DNA of 64,000 bases from Thiobacillus sp. (GTDB lineage Bacteria; Pseudomonadota; Gammaproteobacteria; Burkholderiales; Thiobacillaceae), in NCBI GenBank assembly GCA_030680405.1, contig JAUXVT010000049.1:103879-167878 (forward strand), given 5' to 3'. Within the stretch, counting starts at the first letter, position 1. The number at the start of each line of letters is the position of its first letter. The notes beneath the pieces were generated by a model. It worked only from the letters and a program-made list of their open reading frames with translations. It made no database searches and was not told the origin of the DNA. Below, one piece after another: positions 49,431-61,883 of the stretch. A program made the position numbers and the translations under genes.

Positions 49431-50063
49431 TCAATGCCGCTTGTGGTCTTCCTTCAGAGCCAGGGTGGCGACCTGGACGCGGTTACGCAAGCCGAGCTTT
49501 TCCATGATGTTGCGCAGGTGGTTGCGCACGGTGTTTTCCGACAGGGTCATCTTGTAGGCGATGGCCTTGTTGGACAGACCTTCCTTCACGTGGTCGACAA
49601 TTTCCATTTCACGCGCGGTCAGTGCGGACAGTGCGTTGTTGTTGAGTTCGCCGCGCGCCATCTTCTGCATGATGTTGAGCGGGAAACTGCTCTGGCCGTC
49701 GCAGACGCTGCGGATGGCAGCGAGCACCTGGTCGGGCTCGCTGGACTTGATGACATAGCCGTCGACTCCCGAGGAGATGGCTTCGGAGATTTCCTCGTCG
49801 GAATCGGCAATGGTGAGCATGATCACCTTGATGCCAAGGTCGCGCAGGTCGGAGACGAGATCCAGCCCGTCAGCATCGGGCAGCGAGCGGTCGAGCAGCG
49901 CGGCATCGGCCCGGTTGCCCGCCGCCAGCCAGGCGCGCAGCTCGGCTGCGTTGGCCAGTTGCGCGGTGAGCGTCAGATCCGGCTCCTGCTGGATGTAGCC
50001 TGCCACGCCCATGCGCAGCAGGGGGTGATCGTCGATCAGGATGATGTTCAAGGGGGTTGGCAT
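49431..50063 (-). CDS. LuxR/NarL-type response regulator
   Basis: IILIDDHPLLRMGVAGYIQ receiver; SALTAREMEIVDHVKEGLSNKAIAYKMTLSENTVRNHLRNIMEKLG HTH. Confidence 0.93.
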   Translation of the reverse strand: MPTPLNIILIDDHPLLRMGVAGYIQQEPDLTLTAQLANAAELRAWLAAGNRADAALLDRSLPDADGLDLVSDLRDLGIKVIMLTIADSDEEISEAISSGVDGYVIKSSEPDQVLAAIRSVCDGQSSFPLNIMQKMARGELNNNALSALTAREMEIVDHVKEGLSNKAIAYKMTLSENTVRNHLRNIMEKLGLRNRVQVATLALKEDHKRH

Positions 50064-50093
50064 TGCTTCTCCGCTAAATTTTAGTCACGCTGA

Positions 50094-50855
50094 TTAGGTT
50101 GGCAGACCGCGTGGCTTGCGCGGTGCTTTCTCGAAAACCACATCATAAACTGGAATGGGCAGCCATTTCAGCAAGCGCGCCACCCAGGCCATCTGCCAGG
50201 GAATGACGGTGTAGGCGCGGCGTCGCGCAATGCAGTGCGCCACCTTGGCCGCGGCTGCCGCGGCCGTCATTTTGAATGGCATGGCATACGGATTCACCCG
50301 CGTCATCGGCGTGTCGATGTAGCCGGGCGCGACGGTGACCACGGCAATGCCGCGCGCTTTCAGCTCCAGCCGCAAGGCTTCGAGGTAGACGGTGGCTGCG
50401 GCCTTCGATGCCGAGTAGGCGCCGCCGCCGGGCAAGCCGCGCACCCCGGCCACGCTGGAAATGCCGCACAGCACACCGCCGCTGGTTTGCATGGGCGCGA
50501 TGAAGGGCTGAAAGGTATGCACCAGCCCCAGCACATTGGCATCCATCACTGCGCGGAACACCGCTGCGTCTTCGCCGGCTTCGGTGAGCGTGCCGACGCT
50601 GATGCCCGCCGCCGCGATAACGATGTCGGGTGGGCCGACTTCGCTCAAAAACGCCTCGGCCGCTGTTCGCATGGCGGCGGCGTCGCGCACATCAGCCGGG
50701 TACAACCGCGCATCCAGTCCGGCGGCCTGCAGGCCTTCGAGCCGGCGCCCAGCCAGCCCCAATTGTGCACCCGACGTGCCATAGTGCCGCGCCAGCGCCG
50801 CGCCAAGACCGGAACTGGCGCCGGTGATAAAAACCTTGAGCGGGGTGGATGCCAA
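50094..50855 (-). CDS. Short-chain dehydrogenase/reductase
   Basis: VFITGASSGLGAALARHYG; YSASKAAATVYLEALRLELKARGI. Confidence 0.92.
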   Translation of the reverse strand: MASTPLKVFITGASSGLGAALARHYGTSGAQLGLAGRRLEGLQAAGLDARLYPADVRDAAAMRTAAEAFLSEVGPPDIVIAAAGISVGTLTEAGEDAAVFRAVMDANVLGLVHTFQPFIAPMQTSGGVLCGISSVAGVRGLPGGGAYSASKAAATVYLEALRLELKARGIAVVTVAPGYIDTPMTRVNPYAMPFKMTAAAAAAKVAHCIARRRAYTVIPWQMAWVARLLKWLPIPVYDVVFEKAPRKPRGLPT

Positions 50856-50860
50856 GCGCG

Positions 50861-51514
50861 CTACTTGGCGACTTTTTTGCCGCTGCGCTCGGCGCGTGCC
50901 TTGACAATCAGCTGGTCGAGCACTTCAAACAGGCGCGCCTCGCTGCCGGCCGCCGACACCGAGGTGGCGTATTTGCCATCGATGATGAAGGCCGGTACGC
51001 CGGTGATGCCGTAGGTGGTGGCCATCCGCGCGCCCTGCGTGGCCTTGGACTGGATGGAGAACGAGTTGTAGATGCCTTCGAACTTCTTGCGATCCACCCC
51101 CTGCTTGGCGATCCAGCCGCCCAGCACGGCCGGGTCGTTGAGGCTGATGTTCTCCAGATGATAGGCGTCGAACACCTTGTGGTGCAGGCTGTCGAGCAGG
51201 CCCATCTGCTCCAGCGTGTAATAGAGCTTGGCGCCGGGCATCCAGTCGTCGCGGAACACCGCCGGCATGCGGCGAACCTGGGCGTCCTTGGGCAGCTTCT
51301 TCAGCCAGGTGTTGAGACCGGGCTCGAGCTGAAAGCAATGCGGGCAGCGGTACCAGAAGAACTCCAGAACCTCGACTTTCTTGCCGGTGGCGACCGGCTG
51401 CGCATTCTTCAGGCGGGTGTAATCGTGTCCCTCGAAGGCCTCCGGGCCGGCGGCCAGGACAGACAAGGAAAATACGGCGGCGGCAAAGAAAGACAAAGCG
51501 CGGGTGAACATCAA
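50861..51514 (-). CDS. dsbA: Thiol:disulfide interchange protein DsbA-like
   Basis: VEVLEFFWYRCPHCFQLEPGL (CPHC active site); VPAFIIDGKY. Confidence 0.9.
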   Translation of the reverse strand: MMFTRALSFFAAAVFSLSVLAAGPEAFEGHDYTRLKNAQPVATGKKVEVLEFFWYRCPHCFQLEPGLNTWLKKLPKDAQVRRMPAVFRDDWMPGAKLYYTLEQMGLLDSLHHKVFDAYHLENISLNDPAVLGGWIAKQGVDRKKFEGIYNSFSIQSKATQGARMATTYGITGVPAFIIDGKYATSVSAAGSEARLFEVLDQLIVKARAERSGKKVAK

Positions 51515-52032
51515 GGCGTCTCCTGTAAGGTGGGAAGTTCTTTGACCAGCGTGGCCGGGATATCGTTCTGCGTCAGCAGGCTGCGGGTGCGGTTCACTTC
51601 ATCCAGGGCGCGGAAGGGGCCGACACGCACGCGATGGAACACGCCCTTGTCGGCCACTTCGCCGGTCTGAATGACGGCTTCGACGCCCAGCATCGCCAGT
51701 TGCGCTTTCAGGTTGTCGGCATCGTCCGCATTCTGGAACGCGCCCGCCTGCAGGTAATACAGCGGTGCGGGCGCAGCGGACGGCGGCAGTTCGCTCGGGG
51801 CGTCGCTCGGCAACACCTTGTAGAAATCGAAGCTGGGCGCGGTCTCCGGCGTGGCGGGCGCGGCCTGGCTGGGTGCCGACGCCGGCGTGGCGGACTTGAA
51901 CGGATTGTTGCCGGTGACCCACAGCGCCACGCCGACGGCGAGCACCGCGCCCACGATGAGGCCGATCAGCACACCGGTGAAAATGGAACTGCCGCCCGAG
52001 CGGCCGCTGTTGCGGAATGCGGGTTTTGCCAT
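51511..52032 (-). CDS. SPOR-domain protein
   Basis: N-terminal TM; YYLQAGAFQNADDADNLKAQLAMLGVEAVIQTG...VFHRVRVGPFRALDEVNR. Confidence 0.9.
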   Translation of the reverse strand: MAKPAFRNSGRSGGSSIFTGVLIGLIVGAVLAVGVALWVTGNNPFKSATPASAPSQAAPATPETAPSFDFYKVLPSDAPSELPPSAAPAPLYYLQAGAFQNADDADNLKAQLAMLGVEAVIQTGEVADKGVFHRVRVGPFRALDEVNRTRSLLTQNDIPATLVKELPTLQETP

Positions 52033-52034
52033 GA

Positions 52035-53708
52035 CTACATTTTCTCCGGTGCGGATACGCCGAGCAAGGCCAGGCCGTTCACGATCGCAATGCGGGTGGT
52101 GTCGGCCAGCGCCAGCCGGGCGAGCTTCGTCGTCGCATCATCGACCAGGAATTTTTCGGCGTTGTACCAGGCGTGGAAATCGCCCGCCAGCATTTGTAGG
52201 TAATGCACCAGCAGATGCGGCGCCAGTTCGCGCGCGGCAGTGGCAACGATTTCCGGGTATTCGGCCAGGCGCTGCATCAGTACGAGTTCGTGCGGGGCGA
52301 TCAACGGCGCGAGATCGGCACCATCGAGCGCGTCGGCCATGCCACCCCATTCCTCGAACACCCGGCAAATCCGCGCATGGGCGTACTGCACGTAGTACAC
52401 CGGATTGTCGGTGTTCTTGGCGACCGCGAGATCAACGTCGAAGATGTATTCGGTGTCGGCCTTGCGCGAGAGCAGGAAGAAGCGCACCGCGTCCTTGCTG
52501 GTCCATTCGATGAGGTCGCGCAGGGTGACGTAGCCGCCGGCGCGCTTGGAGATCTTCACTTCCTCGCCGCCGCGCATGACGCGCACCATCGTGTGCAGCA
52601 GGTAGTCCGGATAGCCTTGCGGGATGCCGACGCTCACGGCCTGCAACCCGGCTCGAACCCGGGCAATGGTGCCGTGGTGGTCGGTGCCCTGGATGTTGAT
52701 CGCGCGCTCGTAGCCGCGTTCCCACTTGGCGATGTGGTAGGCGACATCCGGCACGAAATAGGTGTAGGTGCCGTCGGATTTTTTCATCACGCGGTCCTTG
52801 TCGTCGCCATAGTCGGTGGTTCTGAGCCACAGCGCGTTGTCCTGCTCGTAGGTCTTGCCGGCTTCAATAAGCCGCTTGACCGTCGCTTCCACGCGCCCAT
52901 CGGTATACAGGCTCGACTCCAGATAATAGTGGTCGAAGCGCACCGCAAACGCCTTGAGGTCGAGGTCCTGCTCGTGGCGCAGATAGGCCACGGCAAACTG
53001 GCGGATCGAATCGAGATCGTCGACGTCGCCCGACGCGGTGAATTCGCGGTCGTCCGACTTCACGGTTTGCTTCGCCAGGAAATCCGCCGCGATGTCGGCG
53101 ATGTAGTCGCCGTTGTAGGCCGCTTCCGGCCAGTCGGCGTCGCCCGGTTTCAAACCTTTCGCGCGCGCCTGCACGCTGTTGGCGAGCGTGGCGATCTGCA
53201 CCCCGGCATCGTTGTAGTAGAACTCGCGGCACACCTGCCAGCCCTGCGCCGCGTAGAGGTTACATATTGCGTCGCCCAGCGCCGCCTGGCGACCATGCCC
53301 CACGTGCAGCGGGCCGGTCGGATTGGCGGAGACGAACTCGACCAGCACCTTGTGCCCGGTGCCGGCATCGCCGCGGCCGAATTGCGCCCCGGCCGAACGG
53401 ATCTGCGGCACGATGCCGTGCCAAGCGGCGGGCGCAAGGTGGAAGTTGATGAAGCCCGCGCCGGCAATTTCGGCCCTGGCAATCAGCTTTGATGCCGGCA
53501 GCTCGGTGAGGATCAGCTGCGCCAGTTCGCGCGGATTGCGCTTCAGCGGCCGCGCCAGCTGCATCGCGGCGTTGCTGGAAAAATCGCCGTGGGCGGGGTT
53601 TTTCGGGCGCTCGATTTCGAGACTCACCGGGGCGTCGGGCGCCACCGTTTCGAGGGCGATGCCGATCAGCAGGGCAATCTGTTCTTTGAGCGGATGGGTG
53701 TTGGACAT
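52035..53708 (-). CDS. argS: Arginyl-tRNA synthetase
   Basis: [35 protein letters not shown]. Confidence 0.98.
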   Translation of the reverse strand: MSNTHPLKEQIALLIGIALETVAPDAPVSLEIERPKNPAHGDFSSNAAMQLARPLKRNPRELAQLILTELPASKLIARAEIAGAGFINFHLAPAAWHGIVPQIRSAGAQFGRGDAGTGHKVLVEFVSANPTGPLHVGHGRQAALGDAICNLYAAQGWQVCREFYYNDAGVQIATLANSVQARAKGLKPGDADWPEAAYNGDYIADIAADFLAKQTVKSDDREFTASGDVDDLDSIRQFAVAYLRHEQDLDLKAFAVRFDHYYLESSLYTDGRVEATVKRLIEAGKTYEQDNALWLRTTDYGDDKDRVMKKSDGTYTYFVPDVAYHIAKWERGYERAINIQGTDHHGTIARVRAGLQAVSVGIPQGYPDYLLHTMVRVMRGGEEVKISKRAGGYVTLRDLIEWTSKDAVRFFLLSRKADTEYIFDVDLAVAKNTDNPVYYVQYAHARICRVFEEWGGMADALDGADLAPLIAPHELVLMQRLAEYPEIVATAARELAPHLLVHYLQMLAGDFHAWYNAEKFLVDDATTKLARLALADTTRIAIVNGLALLGVSAPEKM

Positions 53709-53795
53709 GGTTACAAAGAGGATGAGGTAACGCGCGCACCCTCAGCGTTCGAAATAAATAGGTAGCCCGCGATTATAAGCGCCGCGCGCAAGGCC

Positions 53796-55955
<2,160 letters not shown>

Positions 55956-56042
55956 AAGTTAGCGGTGAATCTTGATTGGGTGTCGGGAAAGGTTCACTAA
56001 ACAGCTGTTGAGAAAGGCTTATTTGGCTTTGTCCACGCAAGC

Positions 56043-56051
56043 TGTGGATAA
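56043..56051 (-). promoter_or_regulatory. Isolated perfect DnaA box upstream of priA
   Basis: TGTGGATAA (reverse complement TTATCCACA). Confidence 0.5.
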
Positions 56052-56294
56052 TTGTGTGGGTGGTTTGTGTTGACGGCCCTCAACCGCCCGTATTCAGGCG
56101 GGCAGGCATGACAGACTAAAAAGCAGGCAAACCAGCAAGCTGATATTTTTCAAGAGCTTATAAACATGGTCCGGCTGTCAAGGGATTGACACAAAAAAAG
56201 TTCTCTTGCGCTAAAAGTGTGCATAAGTTGATGCTTCTATTCCCGTAAAGACGGCCTTTAGCGCTCTTTATGGGTGCGCAAGGCCTTGTTTCTT

Positions 56295-57128
56295 CTAGTG
56301 TTGTTGTTGCTGAATGCCTGCAATCGCCCAGCCGCCCTGGCCGCTGGCCGGTTTGGTGAGGTGCCAGACCTCGTCGAGCGGCATGACGTCCTGATCGACG
56401 GCTTCGCGCACCAGGCCGGTGAAGCGCACGCTAACGATGTGGCGGTTGCCCTCATCGACCGCTTCCAGCACCTCGGCGTTGAGCGTCGTCACGTCGGTCG
56501 TCTGGGCGGCGTCGCCGCGCTCGGCCAGTTGCATGGACAGTTCGGCAAACACCTCGGGCGAGGTGAAGGCGCGCAGGTCGTCCAGGTTGCCGGCGTCAAA
56601 GGCAGCCTGCAGGCGGATGAAATTGAGCTTGGCCTCACGCGCGAAGGCGTCGGCGTCAAATCCGGGCGGGAAGGCGCGGGCGCTGCTGCCCAGTGCGGCG
56701 GGCGTCTGCTCAAACGCGACAGGTGCGCCAGGATTCATTCCGGTGGGCGGCATGCCGGCGTACTGCATCGTCGGCGCATTGCGGCGCATGAAGAAGCGGA
56801 ACAGCATGAAAGCGGCCATCGCCAGCAGCGCCAGCATCAGGAAATTCCCCATTTCCTCGCCCAGCCCGAGGTGCGAGAACAGCGCGGCCAGGCCTAAACC
56901 GGCGGCCAGGCCGGCAATCGGACCCATCCAGGAGTTTTTCTTCGGGGCGGCGGCCGGCGCGGTGCCGGGTTGCTGGCGCTGCGGAGTCGGCGCAGCAGCC
57001 TGCTTGGCCGGCGCGCTGCGCTGCATGCCGAAGGATTTGCTGCCTCCCATGCGCCTGGCTTCGGCATCGTGCATGACGAAACCGAAGCTGATGAAAAGGG
57101 CAAACAGGCTGATCAAGATACGTTTCAT
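56295..57128 (-). CDS. Tim44-like domain membrane protein
   Basis: RRMGGSKSFGMQR; GLGLAALFSHLGLGEEMGNF; C-terminal Tim44-like fold. Confidence 0.87.
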   Translation of the reverse strand: MKRILISLFALFISFGFVMHDAEARRMGGSKSFGMQRSAPAKQAAAPTPQRQQPGTAPAAAPKKNSWMGPIAGLAAGLGLAALFSHLGLGEEMGNFLMLALLAMAAFMLFRFFMRRNAPTMQYAGMPPTGMNPGAPVAFEQTPAALGSSARAFPPGFDADAFAREAKLNFIRLQAAFDAGNLDDLRAFTSPEVFAELSMQLAERGDAAQTTDVTTLNAEVLEAVDEGNRHIVSVRFTGLVREAVDQDVMPLDEVWHLTKPASGQGGWAIAGIQQQQH

Positions 57129-57174
57129 GGTGAATCCAGGTTAATGAAGCAAAAACTAAGATCGCTCAGGCGCG

Positions 57175-58254
57175 CTATGCGGAACGGTGCGCGGCGCGCA
57201 CGGCGCGGCTCTGGCTGTGCACCGCCTCGACCAGCACGCTGACGTTGTCCGGGTTGGTGAACTGCGAAATGCCGTGGCCGAGGTTGAACACGTGGCCGGG
57301 GTGATTACCGTAACTCTCGATGACGCGCGCTACTTCGGCGCTAATGATGTCCGGGGTGCCGTGCAGGGCGCAGGGGTCGAGGTTGCCCTGCAGCGCCACC
57401 TGGTCGCCCACCCGGCGGCGCGCCTCGCCGATATCAAGCGTCCAGTCCAGTCCCACGGCGTCGGCGCCGATCCCGGCCATCGCTTCCAGCCAGTTGCCAC
57501 CGCCCTTGGTGAAGATGATGCTCGGCACGCGGCGGCCTTCGCGTTCCTTGATCAGGCCGGCGACGATGCGCTCCATGTAGGCGAGCGAGAATTCCTTGTA
57601 CGTGTGCGGGGTGAGGTTGCCGCCCCAGGTATCGAAAATCATCACCGCCTGTGCGCCGGCTTCGATCTGCGCATTGAGGTAATCGGTCACCGCCCGGGTG
57701 TTCACTTCCAGAATGCGATGCAGCAGGTCGGGGCGGCTGTACAGCATGGTCTTGATATGGCGGTAATCGTCCGAGCCGCCGCCTTCGACCATGTAGCACG
57801 CCAGCGTGTAGGGGCTGCCGGCAAAGCCGATCAGCGGCACCGAGCCGTCCAGCGCGCGGCGGATCGAGCGCACCGCGTCCATCACGTAGCCGAGCTTGTC
57901 GGCCGGATCGGGCGCAGAGAGGTCGCGGATTTCCCATTCGTCGCGCAGCGGGCGCTCGAAACGCGGGCCTTCGCCCGGCGCGAAATACAGCCCCAGCCCC
58001 ATCGCGTCGGGCACGGTGAGGATGTCGGAAAACAGGATCGCGGCGTCGAGCGGATAGCGCGCCAGCGGCTGCAGCGTCACTTCGGTCGCCAGATCGGGGG
58101 TCTTGCACAGGGTCAGAAAATCGCCGGCGCGGGCGCGGGTGGCGTTGTATTCCGGCAGGTAGCGGCCGGCTTGGCGCATCAGCCAGAGGGGGGTGTATTC
58201 AGTGGGCAAGCGCAGCAGCGCGCGCAGGAAGGTATCGTTCTTGAGAGCGGACAT
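57175..58254 (-). CDS. hemE: Uroporphyrinogen decarboxylase
   Basis: [43 protein letters not shown]. Confidence 0.98.
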   Translation of the reverse strand: MSALKNDTFLRALLRLPTEYTPLWLMRQAGRYLPEYNATRARAGDFLTLCKTPDLATEVTLQPLARYPLDAAILFSDILTVPDAMGLGLYFAPGEGPRFERPLRDEWEIRDLSAPDPADKLGYVMDAVRSIRRALDGSVPLIGFAGSPYTLACYMVEGGGSDDYRHIKTMLYSRPDLLHRILEVNTRAVTDYLNAQIEAGAQAVMIFDTWGGNLTPHTYKEFSLAYMERIVAGLIKEREGRRVPSIIFTKGGGNWLEAMAGIGADAVGLDWTLDIGEARRRVGDQVALQGNLDPCALHGTPDIISAEVARVIESYGNHPGHVFNLGHGISQFTNPDNVSVLVEAVHSQSRAVRAAHRSA

Positions 58255-58323
58255 GAAGCAGGCCAGGACGCAAAGCCGGCATTCTAACAGGCTTGGCGTC
58301 GCTGGCCATGAGGTGCAAGGGGA

Positions 58324-58883
58324 TCAGCTGCGGCGAAAAGTCCATTCGCCACGCCCGGACGGACAGGCCAGCACATCGTGCGGCGTGCGGCCATCGATCG
58401 CCATCGTGGCATAGCGGCAACCATCGCGCGCATCGCCGCGCGGGATGAAGTGATAGGCGTGGCTATCGTGGCGCCATTCCACCGGCACGCCGGGGCGGCC
58501 GAATTCCAGCGCGTGGCCCATGCAGGCGCGGTCGCGGTCGTCCATGCTGTCGCCGATGGCGTGTCCCAGCACCGCACCGAGCACGCGCCGACCACCATGC
58601 CGACCACGCGATCCTCGCGGTTGGCGGCCTGGCCGCCGATGACCGCACCGCCAATGACCGTGCCGATCTCGTCGCGGTTGCAGCGGCCGGCCGAAATGCC
58701 GTAATCGCGGACATACACCATCCCGCTTTCGCCCTCGTAGTGCCTGGCTTTCGGGTAATGCTTGCGGTCATCGTCGTGATGCTTCTTTTACTAGCCGTGC
58801 GCGGACGCGTGGTCGGGCGGGTCGGCGAATACCGGGCCGGTGCCCACCAGGGCGGCCAGGGCGAGAGTGACGGGAAGCTTCAT
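58324..58883 (-). pseudogene. Glycine-zipper (17 kDa surface antigen-like) exported protein, with tandem stops and a frameshift
   Basis: MKLPVTLALAALVGTGPVFADPPDHASAHG-TAG-TAA-KKHHDDDRKHYPKARHYEGESGMVYVRDYG...GTVIGGAVIGGQAANREDRVVGMVVG then frame change to VLGAVLGHAIGDSMDDRDRACMGHALEFG. Confidence 0.75.
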
Positions 58884-58973
58884 TGCATGCTCCTTGTTTA
58901 TCGTGATTGAGGCTAAGCGACAAAACGCAGTCCAACTGGAGCGGCAGGCGCGCCGTCCGCGCACCGTGCCGGC

Positions 58974-59399
58974 TTAGTTGAACCGGCGATTGGGATCGTA
59001 AGCATTGCGCGCCTGGCGGTCATCCTGCTTTTCCACCTTGATGTTGTGGCTGGCGATGTCCAGCGCATGATCGAGGCGCTTGAATTCGCGTGCGTCAATC
59101 ACGCCATCTGCGCTGAAATAGCGTTCCATAGCGCGAATTTCGCGTTGTTCGTGCATCAACTCGCGGAATTCGGCGCGGCGCAGACTGCCTTCACGCTTCC
59201 CGGCCTGGATACGTTCCATCTGCCGATCCTGGCGTGCATTGATCTGCTGGCTGAACATCTGGCTTTGCTGGTAGGCGTGGCCGCTCTGGCCATGACCGTA
59301 GCCGCCGCGATCCCAGTCGGCCTGTGCGCCGGTGGCCATCAGGCCCAAGGCGCCCAGTGTCAGAACGCCGAGGGTTTTTTTAATCAGATTGCTTTTCAT
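58974..59399 (-). CDS. Small exported protein with EF-hand-like/basic region
   Basis: MKSNLIKKTLGVLTLGALGLMATGAQA signal peptide; FSADGVIDAREFKRLDHALD. Confidence 0.7.
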   Translation of the reverse strand: MKSNLIKKTLGVLTLGALGLMATGAQADWDRGGYGHGQSGHAYQQSQMFSQQINARQDRQMERIQAGKREGSLRRAEFRELMHEQREIRAMERYFSADGVIDAREFKRLDHALDIASHNIKVEKQDDRQARNAYDPNRRFN

Positions 59400-59674
59400 G
59401 GTGTCGCTCCTATTCAGTTGAGAGGTGTCGCTGGGGTTGGGTTGCTCAGCGGACAACTGCACTGTAGGGGGGCTGTGTAAGCGGCATGTTTGGGGCAGGT
59501 AACGAGGTGTAACGTTATGTAACCGTGACCAGGCGGTCAGATCGTGCGGCAATGGCAACACGGGTATGGTGGCGGTTCACAAGGCAGGAAGTTAAGTTTA
59601 AGGAGCGCTGTGCGTTAGTAGGTTAGAATTTTCGGTTTTTCTAAACCAATAACCCGCATCCTCAGGAGACCCTG

Positions 59675-60838
59675 ATGCAACTGAATAAACTCGCGGCCAC
59701 GCTTGCCGCGGTGGGATTGGCTGTGCCCAGCTTGGCCATGGCCACCAACGGCATGATCATGGAGGGCTACGGCCCCATTGCCGCGGGCATGGGCGGCGCG
59801 TCCATGGCCTATGACAACGGCAGTGCCGCGCTGGCGAACAACCCGGCCACGCTGGGCCTGATGGCGGACGGCAGCCGGCTGGACGTGATGCTCGGCTTTG
59901 TCGGTCCGGACGTGACGACCCCCATGGGCACCTCCAGGGCCGATGCCTTCTACATGCCGGCCATCGGCTACGTGAAAAAGCAGGGCAAGCTGGCGTACGG
60001 TGCAGGCATCTACGGCCAGGGCGGCATGGGCACCGAGTACGCCAATGGCGACATGGCGCAGGTGAGCGTGGGCCGGGTGATCTTCCCGCTGGCCTATGCT
60101 GTCACCGAACGCTTCAACGTCGGCGGCAGCGTCGATATCGTGTGGGCGGGCATGGATCTGGTCGCCGATCTCAACGCGGATGGAACCAAAGATATCAATT
60201 TCAAGGACGACAGCGATTTCAGCGGCGCAGCCAAGGGCTACAGTGTGGCGGCCAAGCTTGGCTTCACTTACAAGCTCAACGATGTGCTCACCGTCGGCGG
60301 CGTGTATCAGACTGCAAGCAACCTGCCTGACCTGAAGGACGGCGCCTACAAGGTGGAAGGCTTCGACATGCCTCCCACCCTCGCGCTGGGCTTGGCCTGG
60401 CAGGCGAGCGAGCGGCTGATGGTCGCAGCCGACCTCAAGGACGCGATGTGGGGCAGCAGCATGAATACCGTGGACATTTACCGGGATGGCACTGTCGTCG
60501 CTCCGTTCCAACAGGACTGGGACGACCAGATCGTGCTGGCGCTGGGCCTGGCCTACAAGTTCAACGACGCCTTTACCGGCCGCATCGGCTATAACCACGG
60601 CACGAACCCGATCCCGGATCAAGTCGTCAACTACCTGTGGCCGGCGATCATGGAAAATCACTACACGGCAGGCTTCGGCTATGCCTTCAACAAACAGTCC
60701 GAGCTCAATTTTGCGCTGAGCGTGGTGCCGCAAGTATCGGTGACGGGGACGGGTTCCACGCCTCCTAACGGTAACGGCGGGATGACCATCGAACACAGCC
60801 AGGTGAACTGGCAGCTGATGTACAGCTACACGTTCTGA
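59675..60838 (+). CDS. OmpP1/FadL/TodX-family outer membrane transporter
   Basis: TNGMIMEGYGPIAAGMGGASMAYDNGSAALANNPATLGL; beta-barrel with C-terminal aromatic YTF. Confidence 0.92.
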   Translation: MQLNKLAATLAAVGLAVPSLAMATNGMIMEGYGPIAAGMGGASMAYDNGSAALANNPATLGLMADGSRLDVMLGFVGPDVTTPMGTSRADAFYMPAIGYVKKQGKLAYGAGIYGQGGMGTEYANGDMAQVSVGRVIFPLAYAVTERFNVGGSVDIVWAGMDLVADLNADGTKDINFKDDSDFSGAAKGYSVAAKLGFTYKLNDVLTVGGVYQTASNLPDLKDGAYKVEGFDMPPTLALGLAWQASERLMVAADLKDAMWGSSMNTVDIYRDGTVVAPFQQDWDDQIVLALGLAYKFNDAFTGRIGYNHGTNPIPDQVVNYLWPAIMENHYTAGFGYAFNKQSELNFALSVVPQVSVTGTGSTPPNGNGGMTIEHSQVNWQLMYSYTF

Positions 60839-60856
60839 TAGGCCGATCGCTCGCAA

Positions 60857-60880
60857 CCGGCCGGGATTCCGGCCTTTTTT
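60857..60880 (+). terminator. Terminator after FadL-like gene
   Basis: GGCCGGgattCCGGCCTTTTTT. Confidence 0.85.
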
Positions 60881-60919
60881 GCTGGAGCGGCTTCACCCGC
60901 TTCGCCTGGAGACGGCTGA

Positions 60920-61276
60920 TTACGGCTTCTGTATGTCTTCGCCGGCCTGCTCGCACGCTTCGTCCAGCGTGCGCCCGGCTTCCTCCGCTGGACCCGGATT
61001 GGCCGTGATATCGCCATTATTCAGCGGGCGCGCTTGTTCTTTCATTTCCTTGACGGCCTAATCGACCTGCTCACCCGCCTGTTCGGCCGGGCCCTTGTTG
61101 TCGCAACCGTTCAGGATCAGCAGGCTGGTCAGCAGCGCCAGCACATCGTATGAGGCATGCCACGAGTGGGTGCGTTTCGACTTTGCCGGGATGGCAGGCT
61201 GCATCACGGCTCCAGCCCCGCTCCATTCATACAGTCGCATGTGTTCGTCGTTGAGATGTTGGGTGGTCTTGTACAT
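60920..61276 (-). pseudogene. Small lipoprotein-like gene interrupted by an in-frame TAG
   Basis: LLILNGCDNKGPAEQAGEQVD-TAG(61058-61060)-AVKEMKEQARPLNNGDITANPGPAEEAGRTLDEACEQAGEDIQKP*. Confidence 0.6.
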
Positions 61277-61356
61277 GTTTATTCTCCTCTGGTTTTGTTG
61301 GTCAGGCCTGCCGGCTGCAGCGAACCGCGCGCCGGCCTTGAACCCATGGTCAGCGA

Positions 61357-61839
61357 TCAACGCTTGACCTGGAGGTCGTTGCTGATTCCCTTCACACCCT
61401 CGACGCTGCGCGCGATGGCTTCTGCCTGGGCAATCTGCGCCGGGCTGTTGACCCAGCCGGCCAGCTGGACCGTGCCCTTGTGGGTTTCCACGTTCACGCT
61501 CAGCCCTTTCACGCCTTCGTCTTTCAGCAGCAGCGCTTTCACCTTGGCGGTAATCCACGCGTCGTCGACGTATTTGCCGGCCTTGACGCGTTCGTTGTTG
61601 GCGATGGCCTTGACGTATTCGTCGCTGTTCAGACGGTTGTCGCGGTTGGCGTCGCCTTCACGGAAGGCCTGTTCCTGGCCGCCCTGAGCCTTGAATTCCT
61701 CGAGGCTGATCTTGCCGTCGCCGTTGCTGTCGTAGGTCTTGAAACCCGGCATTGCCGAAGTGGCCAAGGCAGACGCAGAGGCGGCGCTCAGCACGCCGGC
61801 AAGAGCCAGTTTCAGAAAGCTATGGTTTAGGTGCTTCAT
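61357..61839 (-). CDS. Exported EF-hand + BON domain protein
   Basis: DSNGDGKISLEEF and DANRDNRLNSDEY EF-hand loops; C-terminal BON domain AWITAKVKALLLKDEGVKGLSVNVETHKGTVQLAGWVNSPAQIAQAEAIARSVEGVKGISNDLQVK. Confidence 0.88.
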   Translation of the reverse strand: MKHLNHSFLKLALAGVLSAASASALATSAMPGFKTYDSNGDGKISLEEFKAQGGQEQAFREGDANRDNRLNSDEYVKAIANNERVKAGKYVDDAWITAKVKALLLKDEGVKGLSVNVETHKGTVQLAGWVNSPAQIAQAEAIARSVEGVKGISNDLQVKR

Positions 61840-61883
61840 GTTGATCTCCTGATCATGATTCAACAAAATGAATGCTCAAGCAG

